A stretch of 28,557 nucleotides of DNA. It comes from CAZELM01 sp964512995. Lineage in GTDB: Bacteria; CSSED10-310. A program made the position numbers and the translations under genes. Below are positions 8,168 to 16,559 of the stretch, piece after piece (the first letter of the stretch is position 1; each line of letters opens with the position of its first letter). The stretch covers positions 1-28,557 of the forward strand of contig CAZELM010000051.1 of NCBI GenBank assembly GCA_964512995.1, in the 5' to 3' direction. The notes under the pieces are model-generated. The model was not told where the DNA came from. It was given only the letters and a program-made list of their open reading frames with translations, and searched no databases.

Positions 8168-8926
8168 ATGAAATGGAACGTCATGGTCATTCTAAATATC
8201 GTTGGCATACTGATTTGTTTCGTATCCGGGTCAACCACTCATGCTACAGCTACGACGCATATCTGGGGACCTTCCGCTGACTTCCAGGCATTCAATGTAT
8301 GGCATCTGACATCTGACATCTATATTGCATCTGAACAGGATAGTGCTGGGAATACCGTTGCTCCCATTACCAATCTCGGATTGACGGTTGGTCTTCTTCC
8401 ATTCGAGAAACTCAACATGGAAATGGGGTTTGATCATAAATCCGGTCTTGGATCAGCGGACAATTATCCATGGTATGGGAACATTAAACTGGGTATACCG
8501 GAAGGAACCTTCGGGTCGTGGTTCCCGGCAATTGCTATCGGGGCTTTTGACCTTGGAACCGAACGCGAAGTGACGGATTACAATGTTCTTTACGTGAAAA
8601 CCGCCAAAGCCATCTCCGTGGCGGACATCAATCTGGGACGGATTTCTCTGGGATATTTCAGTGGAAATGAAGATCTCCTATTAAATGGAGAGGGAGAAAA
8701 AGATAACAGCGGAGTGATGGCGGCATGGGAACGAACGATCGATGAAATTTCCGATAAGTTGTGGATCTGCACGGAATATATGGCCACAAAAAGTGCTTAT
8801 GGTTCCTGGAATGTCGGATTATCCTGGAAATTTGCTCCCAACGTTGGGGTTTTAGCTGGGTATACCGTCTATCACAATGAAAGTCTGGCGAATACCGCCA
8901 CGATTCAGATAGACATCGATTTCTGA
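8168..8926 (+). CDS. Small outer-membrane beta-barrel protein linked to amt
   Basis: This 252-residue exported protein has a signal peptide (hydrophobic residues 5-20, cleavage probably near THATA). The mature part consists of alternating amphipathic strands rich in Gly, aromatic residues and turns. It ends in IQIDIDF, an aromatic C-terminus of the kind recognised by the BAM machinery, which supports a beta-barrel. Translation most likely begins at ATG 8168, 3 nt after the amt stop and 9 nt after GGAG; a GTG directly before it is also possible. A strong terminator follows, so amt and this gene form a two-gene unit. It may be a porin or accessory factor for nitrogen uptake; that role is inferred from context only. 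Confidence 0.75.
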   Translation: MKWNVMVILNIVGILICFVSGSTTHATATTHIWGPSADFQAFNVWHLTSDIYIASEQDSAGNTVAPITNLGLTVGLLPFEKLNMEMGFDHKSGLGSADNYPWYGNIKLGIPEGTFGSWFPAIAIGAFDLGTEREVTDYNVLYVKTAKAISVADINLGRISLGYFSGNEDLLLNGEGEKDNSGVMAAWERTIDEISDKLWICTEYMATKSAYGSWNVGLSWKFAPNVGVLAGYTVYHNESLANTATIQIDIDF

Positions 8927-8932
8927 AAATAG

Positions 8933-8982
8933 CACCGCTGTAACTCACTATTCACAATAAGTTACAGCGGTGTTTTGTCTTT
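8933..8982 (+). terminator. Rho-independent terminator of the amt unit
   Basis: A perfect 13-bp stem, CACCGCTGTAACT (8933-8945) with AGTTACAGCGGTG (8960-8972), has a 14-nt loop and is followed by TTTTGTCTTT. It starts 7 nt after the outer-membrane protein stop. Confidence 0.92.
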
Positions 8983-9008
8983 AACAAGTATAATCAAATG
9001 CCCATATG

Positions 9009-9037
9009 TTGAACTCCGGATTGAATTCGACTATACA
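9009..9037 (+). promoter_or_regulatory. Sigma70-type promoter for the pterin cofactor operon
   Basis: TTGAAC (9009-9014), a 17-nt spacer and TATACA (9032-9037) precede moeA. The leader to the start at 9085 would be about 40 nt. Confidence 0.6.
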
Positions 9038-9084
9038 TAACACAGAGACGACCGCGATGACAGATCAACCGATGGGAGTTCACC

Positions 9085-10290
9085 ATGATGATACACATCG
9101 ATGAGGCACATCAGATCATCCGGGATACATTGAAAGACCGCTCCTGTGGAGTGGAAACGATTCCGATTCATCAATCTGTTGGAAGAACACTGGCACAGAA
9201 CGTCCATGCCTTGATTGACATCCCGCCATTTCATAAGTCGGCAATGGATGGATTCGCGGTGATGGATGACGCGCCCGGATATCACATCCTTCGGACCATA
9301 CCGGCAGGATTCTCCGAAACCGTTTCGCTGATTCCGGGGAGCTGCGTTCGGATCATGACCGGCGCTCCGGTCCCTGGCAACGCCATCCGGGTGATTCCCA
9401 TCGAACATGTTGAAATTACGGGGGAATTCATCCGAGAAACGCACTTCTCCAAAAACAAAAACATCAGCCTTCAAGGGGAAGACATCCGCTCCGGGGAGAT
9501 CATCGGCAAAACCGGTGACCAGATTGATTGCATGAAATACGCGGTGCTGATCTCCTGTGGCATTGAATCGGTGCCGGTATTCCGAAAAATATCCGCCGCT
9601 GTATTCTCCACGGGAGATGAGCTCGTGGACCGCATGTCGGATTGGGGTCCAGGTAAGATATTCGATTCCAATGGTCCTCTCCTCTCCCAGCTCCTGAAGA
9701 ATTACAGAGCGGACGTTCGGTTGCGCCAACGATTGTCCGACGATCTGGATGGTACGGTCGATGTTTTCCGTCATGCGGCCAATGAATATGATCTGATCTG
9801 TCTGAGTGGAGGCGTTTCCGCCGGGGATTTCGATTTTATTCCACAAGCCCTGACAACAGCCGGGTTTCAGATTCACTTTTCCCGGGTGTGCGTCAAGCCG
9901 GGAAAACCGCTGACATTTGCCACCCGTGAGCGGACAGTAGTTATCGGATTCCCCGGAAATCCGGTATCGACCTATTTCACATTTCACCTGTTCGGCATTC
10001 CCATATTGCGTCGACTTCATCAGCAACCCATCCTTCCCAGATTTGTATCCATTCCGATTGCTGCTCCCTATCACCGCCGGATGGCTCAGCGGCCGGAGTT
10101 TGTACCATGCCAGTTGACGGAATGTGGGAAGTTGGAGGTTTTGCCGTATCATGGTTCGGCACATCAGTCCGCATTGTTAGATATGGATGGTTTTATGATG
10201 ATTCCACAAGGGATCACGCAGTTACAGCCGGGGGAATCCGTGTCATTCTGGCCGGTAAATACCAGAAGCTACCATCAGCAGGAACTATGA
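9085..10290 (+). CDS. moeA: Molybdopterin molybdenumtransferase MoeA
   Basis: This 401-residue enzyme inserts molybdate or tungstate into adenylylated molybdopterin. Diagnostic motifs appear in order: KSAMDGFAV (Asp55), MTGAPVPGNA (91-100), STGDEL (175-180, Asp178), IFDSNGPLL, SGGVSAGDFD (241-250), KPGKPLTF and GFPGNPVST (288-296). These cover the N-terminal domains, the MoCF-binding fold and the C-terminal domain IV, and the length is normal. The start at 9085 has GGGAG 6 nt upstream. Its stop overlaps the moaA start by 4 nt (ATGA). Because a tungstate transporter lies just downstream, the metal inserted here may be tungsten; that is inference. Confidence 0.95.
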   Translation: MMIHIDEAHQIIRDTLKDRSCGVETIPIHQSVGRTLAQNVHALIDIPPFHKSAMDGFAVMDDAPGYHILRTIPAGFSETVSLIPGSCVRIMTGAPVPGNAIRVIPIEHVEITGEFIRETHFSKNKNISLQGEDIRSGEIIGKTGDQIDCMKYAVLISCGIESVPVFRKISAAVFSTGDELVDRMSDWGPGKIFDSNGPLLSQLLKNYRADVRLRQRLSDDLDGTVDVFRHAANEYDLICLSGGVSAGDFDFIPQALTTAGFQIHFSRVCVKPGKPLTFATRERTVVIGFPGNPVSTYFTFHLFGIPILRRLHQQPILPRFVSIPIAAPYHRRMAQRPEFVPCQLTECGKLEVLPYHGSAHQSALLDMDGFMMIPQGITQLQPGESVSFWPVNTRSYHQQEL

Positions 10291-11087
10291 TCGACGGATT
10301 TGGACGGTCTATAGAACTGATGCGGATATCGGTGACCGATCGATGTAATTATCGATGTGTGTATTGCATGCCTCCGGAAGGGGTTCAATTCATTCCCCAC
10401 CAAAAAATACTCCGGTATGAAGAAATCGTTAAAGTAGTGGAAGCAGCAATCCGGCTGGGTATCCATAAATTTCGTGTAACGGGAGGTGAACCCTTGGTAC
10501 GGCCCGGGATTGTCGACCTGGTCCGGATGCTCGCACGGCTCCCCGGCATCGAAGATCTGTCGTTGACCACCAACGGAGCGCTCCTGGCTCCCCTTGCACA
10601 GTCACTCGCCGATGCCGGGCTGATGCGTATCAATGTCAGCCTCGACACGGTGGATCCGGTCGAATTCTCACGGATCACGAGAGGCGGAAATCTGAACGAT
10701 GTGCTGGCCGGAATCGATGCGGCGATCCAGGCTGGACTATCGCCGGTAAAGTTGAATATTGTAGTTTTTCCTGATCACACCGACGACCACGCACGGGCGG
10801 TGGAAGCCTATGCCGCCGAACGCGGATTGATCACTCGGCGGATTCATCAAATGGATATTGTGAACGGCGTGTTCAGTGTGGTGGAAAACTCCGATCGTGG
10901 TAATTGCCAGGTGTGTAACCGGTTACGATTGACCAGCGACGGATATATCCGCTCCTGCTTGCTGCACGATACCATGTTCGATGTCCGGACTCTGGGACCG
11001 GAAGAAGCGATCCGGCAGGCCATCCGACATAAACCGGAACACGGCTGTTTCACCAGAAATGCGTATATGGGACGAATTGGAGGATAA
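10287..11087 (+). CDS. moaA: GTP 3',8-cyclase MoaA, short form
   Basis: This 266-residue radical SAM enzyme catalyses the first step of molybdopterin synthesis, rearranging GTP to 3',8-cH2GTP. The N-terminal cluster motif is TDRCNYRCVYC (Cys20, Cys24, Cys27). The C-terminal cluster motif is CQVC-x13-C (Cys207, Cys210, Cys224), with CNRLRL supplying both conserved arginines. Arg13 matches the N-terminal catalytic arginine. It ends in RIGG, the functional C-terminal Gly-Gly. The usual length is about 320-340 residues. Here the segment between VKLNIVVF and the C-terminal cysteines is shortened by roughly 50-60 residues, while both ends are intact. The start ATG 10287 overlaps the moeA stop (ATGA) and has AGGA upstream. 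It could be a distinct short MoaA-like clade. Confidence 0.88.
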   Translation: MIDGFGRSIELMRISVTDRCNYRCVYCMPPEGVQFIPHQKILRYEEIVKVVEAAIRLGIHKFRVTGGEPLVRPGIVDLVRMLARLPGIEDLSLTTNGALLAPLAQSLADAGLMRINVSLDTVDPVEFSRITRGGNLNDVLAGIDAAIQAGLSPVKLNIVVFPDHTDDHARAVEAYAAERGLITRRIHQMDIVNGVFSVVENSDRGNCQVCNRLRLTSDGYIRSCLLHDTMFDVRTLGPEEAIRQAIRHKPEHGCFTRNAYMGRIGG

Positions 11088-11091
11088 AAAC

Positions 11092-11568
11092 GTGAACAAG
11101 CTGACTCATGTCGATGATAGTGGACGCATCCGCATGGTCGATGTCGGCAAGAAACCGATCCGCCTGCGTATTGCCATTGCGGAGGGCCGAATCACATTAT
11201 CGCCTGAAACACTCGACCTCATCGATCGTGCACTGATCAAAAAAGGCGATGTAATGACTGCGGCAGAGATCGCCGGCATTCAGGCAGCCAAACGAACCGC
11301 GGAGCTGATCCCATTGTGTCATCCATTGATCACGGACCATGTATCCGTCTCCGGCACGCGTGAAGAAACAGGCATCCGGATACATGCAGAAGTCCGATGC
11401 ATGGGCAAGACCGGCGCGGAGATGGAAGCCTTGACTGCTGTCACCGTTGCACTCCTGACCATCTACGATATGTGCAAAGCCGTTGACAAACAGATGGTGA
11501 TCCACGAGGTTCATCTGATCAAAAAGGAGAAACGTCCATGTCTCACCGATTCGTTGTTGAATCCATAA
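11092..11568 (+). CDS. moaC: Cyclic pyranopterin monophosphate synthase MoaC
   Basis: This 158-residue protein converts 3',8-cH2GTP to cPMP, the step after MoaA. Family signatures are clear: IKKGDV (Lys50/Lys51), AAKRTAELIPLCHPL and GAEMEALTAVTVALLTIYDMCKA, with Asp126 and Lys129 matching the catalytic pair. The start is GTG 11092, 8 nt after GGAGG, and 4 nt after the moaA stop. Its last 31 nt overlap the next gene, which starts inside it in another frame. Confidence 0.95.
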   Translation: MNKLTHVDDSGRIRMVDVGKKPIRLRIAIAEGRITLSPETLDLIDRALIKKGDVMTAAEIAGIQAAKRTAELIPLCHPLITDHVSVSGTREETGIRIHAEVRCMGKTGAEMEALTAVTVALLTIYDMCKAVDKQMVIHEVHLIKKEKRPCLTDSLLNP

Positions 11569-12470
11569 ACATCTCCAGAGAAAAAGGAACGACTAAAACA
11601 CCGGTGGATCGGATTCATATCGGTCCGATGGGATGTGATGGAGATGCACATACCGGGTATTGGCATCGGCAGATCAGTCTGTTGGGAATGGAGCAGATCG
11701 AACGATTTTCGGAAACGATCGGCAGGCGGCTCAGACCGGGGGAGTTTGCGGAAAACCTGTCCACCCGGGGACTGGATTTATCCCACGTCGCCGTAATGGA
11801 CCGGCTCATCCTTGGTGGCGTGACATTGGAGGTGACGCAAATCGGCAAGGAATGCCACTCTGGCTGTGCCATTTTCGAAGAAGTCGGTGCCTGTATCATG
11901 CCCAAGGAGGGTATTTTCGCTCGAGTGATCCACGATGGCGACATCACAATGGGCATGACCGGGGAATTCATTCCAAGACCATTGAAAATCCATGTGATCA
12001 CACTGAGCGACCGGGCATCGCAGGGTGTTTATACCGACCGGAGCGGTCCACGGATCGTGGCGTTACTGGAAGAGTATTTCGCAAATCACCGATATCATCA
12101 ATCGATAACGACCGCGCTGATTCCGGATGATCCGGAAAAATTAATGGATCAATTATGTGAAGCGGAACAGTGCGGAGCTGATTTCATCATCACAACCGGC
12201 AGTACCGGGATCGGTTCCCGGGATATCGCTCCAGAAACAGTCACCGATTTCTGTGACAAGCTGATCCCTGGAATCATGGAACACATACGCGTAAAATATG
12301 GAACCCGAAAGCCGGGTGCACTGCTGAGTCGTGGCGTAGCTGGAATCAAAGGGACGATATTCATAATGACGTTTCCCGGTTCCGTGAAAGCATGTGAGGA
12401 ATATTTCACTGAATGGCAGGGGTTGTGGGAACACATCCTGCGTATGGTGCATGAGATCGACAATCATTAA
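11538..12470 (+). CDS. MOSC domain-MogA fusion (molybdopterin adenylyltransferase)
   Basis: This 310-residue two-domain protein carries a MOSC domain at residues 1-145 (MoCo sulfurase C-terminal type), with GDAHTGYWHRQ, NLSTRGLDL and IGKECHSGCAIF holding Cys106 and Cys110. MOSC proteins bind the cofactor or move sulfur. Residues 150-310 form a MogA/MoaB domain with LSDRAS (Asp158), TTGSTGIGSRDIAPE (219-233) and FPGSVKA, which adenylates molybdopterin before MoeA inserts the metal. The start ATG 11538 lies inside moaC and follows AGGAG at a good distance, so the two genes are translationally coupled. Fusing MOSC to Mog suggests cofactor handover within one polypeptide. Confidence 0.92.
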   Translation: MSHRFVVESINISREKGTTKTPVDRIHIGPMGCDGDAHTGYWHRQISLLGMEQIERFSETIGRRLRPGEFAENLSTRGLDLSHVAVMDRLILGGVTLEVTQIGKECHSGCAIFEEVGACIMPKEGIFARVIHDGDITMGMTGEFIPRPLKIHVITLSDRASQGVYTDRSGPRIVALLEEYFANHRYHQSITTALIPDDPEKLMDQLCEAEQCGADFIITTGSTGIGSRDIAPETVTDFCDKLIPGIMEHIRVKYGTRKPGALLSRGVAGIKGTIFIMTFPGSVKACEEYFTEWQGLWEHILRMVHEIDNH

Positions 12471-12488
12471 AACCGAGACAATGTTTTC

Positions 12489-12534
12489 CCGGCAACATCA
12501 CTCAGGGGCTTCTGTATGGTCCATCTGTTGCCGG
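12489..12534 (+). other. Inverted repeat between the pterin operon and tupA
   Basis: CCGGCAACA (12489-12497) and TGTTGCCGG (12526-12534) are perfect 9-bp arms around a 28-nt loop, starting 19 nt after the MOSC-MogA stop and about 110 nt before tupA. No T-run follows, so a simple terminator is doubtful. It could be part of an RNA regulatory element or an operator; I could not match it to the Moco riboswitch consensus by eye. TTGACA/TTGACT lie just after it and may belong to the tupA promoter. Confidence 0.45.
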
Positions 12535-12643
12535 ATTGACATGTCGAAATTGACTCCACGGCATTAATCCATATCCATCAGCAGTATAGACTGGTAACGG
12601 GGATGATGGAGAGAATCGAGCATCATACCAGAAGGAAAAACAA

Positions 12644-13453
12644 ATGAAGAAACTGTCTATATTAATCATTGTTTTCTTGTTGACACAAACTGTTTTCGCA
12701 CAGGGAACACCCTATATCACCCTGGCGACAACGACGAGTACTGAAAACTCCGGACTGCTCGGGTATCTGCATCCACTCTTCACAAAAGATACGGGTATCG
12801 AAGTACGCGTAATTGCCAAGGGTTCCGGCGCTGCTCTGGAAATGGCTCGAAACGGTGATGCGGACATCGTCATGGCGCACAGCCGTGACGATGAAAACAC
12901 GTTCATGGCGGATGGCTATGGCACGAAACGCTATCCATTGATGCACAATGATTTCATACTCGTAGGACCCAAATCCGATCCAGCTCGAATCATGGGACTG
13001 GATATCATCTCTGCGCTGAAAAAAATCGCTGAGTCAAAATCCACTTTCATCTCACGCGGGGATAACTCCGGCACACACGTCAAAGAGAATCAGCTCTGGG
13101 AAGAAGCCGCGATCACGCCGGACAGTGTGTGGTTGTTATCTGTCGGACAGGGCATGAGCAAAGTTCTGACCATTGCGGCTGAGAAACACGCTTACACGCT
13201 CAGCGATCGAGCGACCTGGCTGGCCCTCAAAGATAAACTGGAGCTGATCATTGTCAGCGAACGGTCTCCTCTGCTGGATAATCCGTACTGTGTCATTCCG
13301 GTCAATTCATCCAAACATCCCCATGTTAAATATGACCTTACGATGAAGTATGTCGAATGGCTGATCTCCGAAAAAGGCCAACGGCTCATCGGGGAATTCC
13401 AGGTCAATGGTCAGACCTTATTTTATCCGGATATCATTCCGGTAAACAGATAA
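12644..13453 (+). CDS. tupA: Tungstate ABC transporter, substrate-binding protein TupA
   Basis: This 269-residue periplasmic binding protein has a signal peptide (1-20, hydrophobic core ILIIVFLL, cleavage near FAQG). The TupA hallmark LATTTSTENSGLL follows directly (TTTST at 29-33), whose Thr/Ser side chains bind the oxyanion. RGDNSGTH and the VGQGMSKVL segment also match tungstate-binding family members. Start ATG 12644 follows GAAGGA. It is the first gene of tupABC. The specificity of the family is tungstate over molybdate; WtpA or ModA proteins look different. Confidence 0.93.
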   Translation: MKKLSILIIVFLLTQTVFAQGTPYITLATTTSTENSGLLGYLHPLFTKDTGIEVRVIAKGSGAALEMARNGDADIVMAHSRDDENTFMADGYGTKRYPLMHNDFILVGPKSDPARIMGLDIISALKKIAESKSTFISRGDNSGTHVKENQLWEEAAITPDSVWLLSVGQGMSKVLTIAAEKHAYTLSDRATWLALKDKLELIIVSERSPLLDNPYCVIPVNSSKHPHVKYDLTMKYVEWLISEKGQRLIGEFQVNGQTLFYPDIIPVNR

Positions 13454-13468
13454 AACAACTCCCTAGAC

Positions 13469-14140
13469 ATGATATTCACGGATGTGAGCATCACAAGTGC
13501 GATCGGGGTTTCAATACAGGTGTCTGTTATTTCAGTCGCACTGTCTTCCCTGCCCGGAATCTGGATCGGAACGGTACTCGGGATCAGGACATTCCGATGC
13601 CGGGAAATACTGATCACATTTCTCTATACATCTCTGGCGTTTCCCACTGTGGTGATCGGGCTGATGGTGTATTCATTGCTCAGCCGGAATGGACCTCTCG
13701 GGAGTTGGGGACTGCTCTATACCAAAACCGCCATCATCATCGGCCAGATCCTTCTGATCATACCCATTATTGCCACGTTCACCCTGAGTGCCATCCGGAG
13801 GCTGGATTCGGATGTCGTTATCACAGCCCGTTCCCTCGGCGCGAAAGGAATACGATTGTATCTGACGGTCATCCGGGAAGCACGGTATGGCATCATCGCA
13901 GCGATCATCGCAGCGTTGGGTCGAGCGTTATCTGAAGTAGGGATTTCCATGATCCTGGGTGGAAACATTGCAGGAGTCACCCGCACGATCACCACAACGA
14001 TTGCCTTGGAACACGATAAAGGCCAGTTCAATCAGGCGATGATTTTGGGAGTTCTGTTACTGATGATTTCACTGGGGATCAATATTTTGTTCCATGCGGT
14101 GCAAAACAGGCCGGAATCCAAAGATGCTGCAGGTTTCTGA
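13469..14140 (+). CDS. tupB: Tungstate ABC transporter, permease TupB
   Basis: This 223-residue inner-membrane permease has about five hydrophobic segments. The EAA-type coupling loop ARSLGAKGIRLYLTVIREAR contacts the ATPase, and ALGRALSEVGISMILGGNI is typical of oxyanion permeases of this family. It starts 15 nt after the tupA stop with no clear Shine-Dalgarno. Its last 17 nt overlap tupC. Confidence 0.92.
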   Translation: MIFTDVSITSAIGVSIQVSVISVALSSLPGIWIGTVLGIRTFRCREILITFLYTSLAFPTVVIGLMVYSLLSRNGPLGSWGLLYTKTAIIIGQILLIIPIIATFTLSAIRRLDSDVVITARSLGAKGIRLYLTVIREARYGIIAAIIAALGRALSEVGISMILGGNIAGVTRTITTTIALEHDKGQFNQAMILGVLLLMISLGINILFHAVQNRPESKDAAGF

Positions 14141-15125
14141 TCTGACAGTCCACTATGGACAAACCCAGGCTCTCCAATCCATCAGCCGGAAATTCGATGC
14201 CCAGAAGATCTATGCCATCACAGGACCTAATGGCTCCGGCAAGTCAACATTTCTGAAAAGTGTTGCGGGATTGATTCATCCCACATCCGGAACTATTCAC
14301 CTGGATGGAATCGAGATCACCGGCCGGATCACTCCTTGGGTCGGAATCGTATTGCAGCGGCCCGTCCTCTTCTCCGGAACGGTTTACCACAACGTGGAGT
14401 TCGGATTGAAATGCCAGGGGATCGGTCGCATGGATCGGATCGAACGTGTGAATGAGATTCTGAATCGATTTGATGTGGCTAATCTGGCACACAAAAATCG
14501 GCGGTGTTTATCGGGTGGAGAGATTCAGCGAATCGCTTTGGCCCGGACCATGATTCTTTGTCCGAAAGTTCTGGCGCTCGATGAGCCTTTCTCACATCTG
14601 GACAGCCAATCCGTCGATCAGCTTACTCAAATACTGCGATCGATCCGAGATCAAACCGACACAACGATACTCCTTTCCACACACGACACTCTGAAAGGAT
14701 TTGGTCTTGCAGATCAGATCATCGCTGTTTCTCACGGGAGACTCGTAGAGCCTCTGGCACTCAATATTATTCAAGGGATGAGCATGATCGAGGATGGAAC
14801 CGGGTTATTGGTGGTGAATGACCATCTTCGGATCGAACATATGGAACAGATCAGTGGACAGGCAGTTTTCCAGATTGATCCCGCAGCCATCACACTGGCG
14901 CGGGAGCGTCATGTATCCAGTGCCCGGAATCAGCTTCCCGGAATTATCCGATCGATTACCATGGGAAATCTCCACATACAGGTCATGGTTGATATTGGAA
15001 TCCCGTTGGTGATGGTGATCACGCCTCAATCTTACCGGGAGCTTCAGTTTCAGGTTGGAGATGCAGTCTGGACATCTTTTAAAGCAACTGCTGTAAAACG
15101 ATTCCCAACACATCCTGGATCATGA
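14124..15125 (+). CDS. tupC: Tungstate ABC transporter, ATPase TupC with C-terminal TOBE/Mop-like domain
   Basis: In this 333-residue protein, residues 1-215 are the ABC ATPase: Walker A GPNGSGKST (34-42), Q-loop VLQRP, signature LSGGE (129-133) and Walker B VLALDEP. After a linker, residues from about 268 to 330 (SARNQLPGIIRSI and later AVWTSFKATAVKRF) resemble the TOBE/Mop domain that binds oxyanions in ModC. Such a domain would allow feedback (trans-)inhibition of uptake by cytoplasmic tungstate or molybdate. The start ATG 14124 lies inside the end of tupB. The next gene is convergent. Confidence 0.92.
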   Translation: MLQVSDLTVHYGQTQALQSISRKFDAQKIYAITGPNGSGKSTFLKSVAGLIHPTSGTIHLDGIEITGRITPWVGIVLQRPVLFSGTVYHNVEFGLKCQGIGRMDRIERVNEILNRFDVANLAHKNRRCLSGGEIQRIALARTMILCPKVLALDEPFSHLDSQSVDQLTQILRSIRDQTDTTILLSTHDTLKGFGLADQIIAVSHGRLVEPLALNIIQGMSMIEDGTGLLVVNDHLRIEHMEQISGQAVFQIDPAAITLARERHVSSARNQLPGIIRSITMGNLHIQVMVDIGIPLVMVITPQSYRELQFQVGDAVWTSFKATAVKRFPTHPGS

Positions 15126-15245
15126 TTGGCGTGAGCTGGTTTCCGTGGTTCACTCGAATCCGATATTCAACGGGGAGTTTGCGGCTCAAACGATGTATGG
15201 TTGCACAATGCGCCGCTGCGATCCATTGCGAATTCCTGAATGGAC

Positions 15246-16559
15246 TTATGTGGGTTCGGTTTTTTCGAGTGGGAGTTCGAACCAGAAACGGGCTCCTTTC
15301 CCGGATTGTGATTCCACGCCCATCCGTCCTCCCATTCGTTCCACGCCTTTCCGGGCGATTGCCAGGCCGATCCCGGTTCCAGGATACGTGTTGGAACTAT
15401 GAAGCCGTTCAAAAATCCGAAAAATCCGCTCCTGATATTGGGGTGGAATACCAATGCCATTATCTTCGATCCAGACCCGAGCCTGATCGTTGTTTTTTAT
15501 TTCGGAGCGGATGATGATGGCTGGATGGACACCGGGCGCGACAAACTTTAGCGCATTGGTTATCAGGTTCTGGATTACCTGTCCCAAGGTCACGCGATGA
15601 GCGATTACTCGCGGTAAAGGCTTCTGAACAGTGACTTGAGCGTTCTTTTCCCGGATTTCCGACTCCAGATGGACCAGTATTTCGGCTGTCAGTTGACCCA
15701 GAGGAATAACTTCAAGCGGTATTTCCACGCGTCCCAGACGGCTGTACACCAACAAATCCCGTATCATCCTGACGAGAAAGTCGGCATTTTGCGTAATATT
15801 CCGGAGTGCTTGTTGATCTTCAGATGACAAAAATTGCGATGATCGATGTATCAGTGCTTCTGAGAGGAGCTGAATATTCTTAATGGGAGTCTGCAAATCA
15901 TGAGACACCGTGTAGGCGAATGCCTGGAGTTCATCATTGATTTCCAGTAATGACCGTGTACGCTTCTCCACTTGGTTTTCCAGTTCGATCGCATACTTCC
16001 GACTCAGTTCTTCCGCCTGGTGCCTTCCGGAAATATCCCGGATGATCGATAATAATGATTTCTCGTCACTGAGTTCGAGAAGATGCATGTGTATTTCAAC
16101 CGGCAGGTCCAACCCAGATTTTCTCTTCAATCCGGCTTCAAAAAGATAATGATTCGTTTCCTTTAATTGATCCACAATGAATGAAAATCCAAGATGTTCC
16201 TCGAGACTGATGAGATCCATCATTCTCTTTCCGATCAACTCACTCGGATTGGAATACCCTAGCGAATCCATTGCAATCTGATTAACTTCGATAATCTCCC
16301 CTAAAAAACTATCCGCTTTGACCGTATGAAGAAAGATCAGGTCATAACTTCGATTAAAAAGGTTTCGATATCGTTGTTCCGTGGCGATCAGTGTCTTTTC
16401 GACTCGTTTCCGCTCGGAGATTTCATCATTGAGTTTGGTGTTTTTATCCAGAAGCTCTTTTGTTCGCCGTTTCAACTGATAACTGAGTGCTCGATTGAAT
16501 ACTAACGCAAGAAACAATGCACTGGCAGTGATGCCGATGATCCATTTAAGCCAAATCAA
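15246..16559 (-). CDS. Membrane-anchored PAS sensor histidine kinase
   Basis: This 437-residue kinase has a single N-terminal membrane helix (2-24), a coiled coil (30-60), a PAS domain (about 60-180), a second coiled coil, and HisKA with FAYTVSHDLQTPIKN (His220). The HATPase domain has NLITNALKF, DNGIGIPPQYQERIFRIFERL split around the lid, and GTGIGLAIARKGVERMGG. The start is TTG at 16559, preceded by AAAGGTGG; no in-frame ATG exists before an upstream stop. The helix-first layout looks like the inner half of kinases that usually carry a periplasmic sensor in front. No response regulator is adjacent, so it is an orphan kinase. Confidence 0.9.
   Translation of the reverse strand: MIWLKWIIGITASALFLALVFNRALSYQLKRRTKELLDKNTKLNDEISERKRVEKTLIATEQRYRNLFNRSYDLIFLHTVKADSFLGEIIEVNQIAMDSLGYSNPSELIGKRMMDLISLEEHLGFSFIVDQLKETNHYLFEAGLKRKSGLDLPVEIHMHLLELSDEKSLLSIIRDISGRHQAEELSRKYAIELENQVEKRTRSLLEINDELQAFAYTVSHDLQTPIKNIQLLSEALIHRSSQFLSSEDQQALRNITQNADFLVRMIRDLLVYSRLGRVEIPLEVIPLGQLTAEILVHLESEIREKNAQVTVQKPLPRVIAHRVTLGQVIQNLITNALKFVAPGVHPAIIIRSEIKNNDQARVWIEDNGIGIPPQYQERIFRIFERLHSSNTYPGTGIGLAIARKGVERMGGRMGVESQSGKGARFWFELPLEKTEPT

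Noticed and set aside
15122..15514. Plus-strand ORFs after tupC
   Set aside because: They overlap the well-supported histidine kinase gene on the other strand and encode no recognisable protein.
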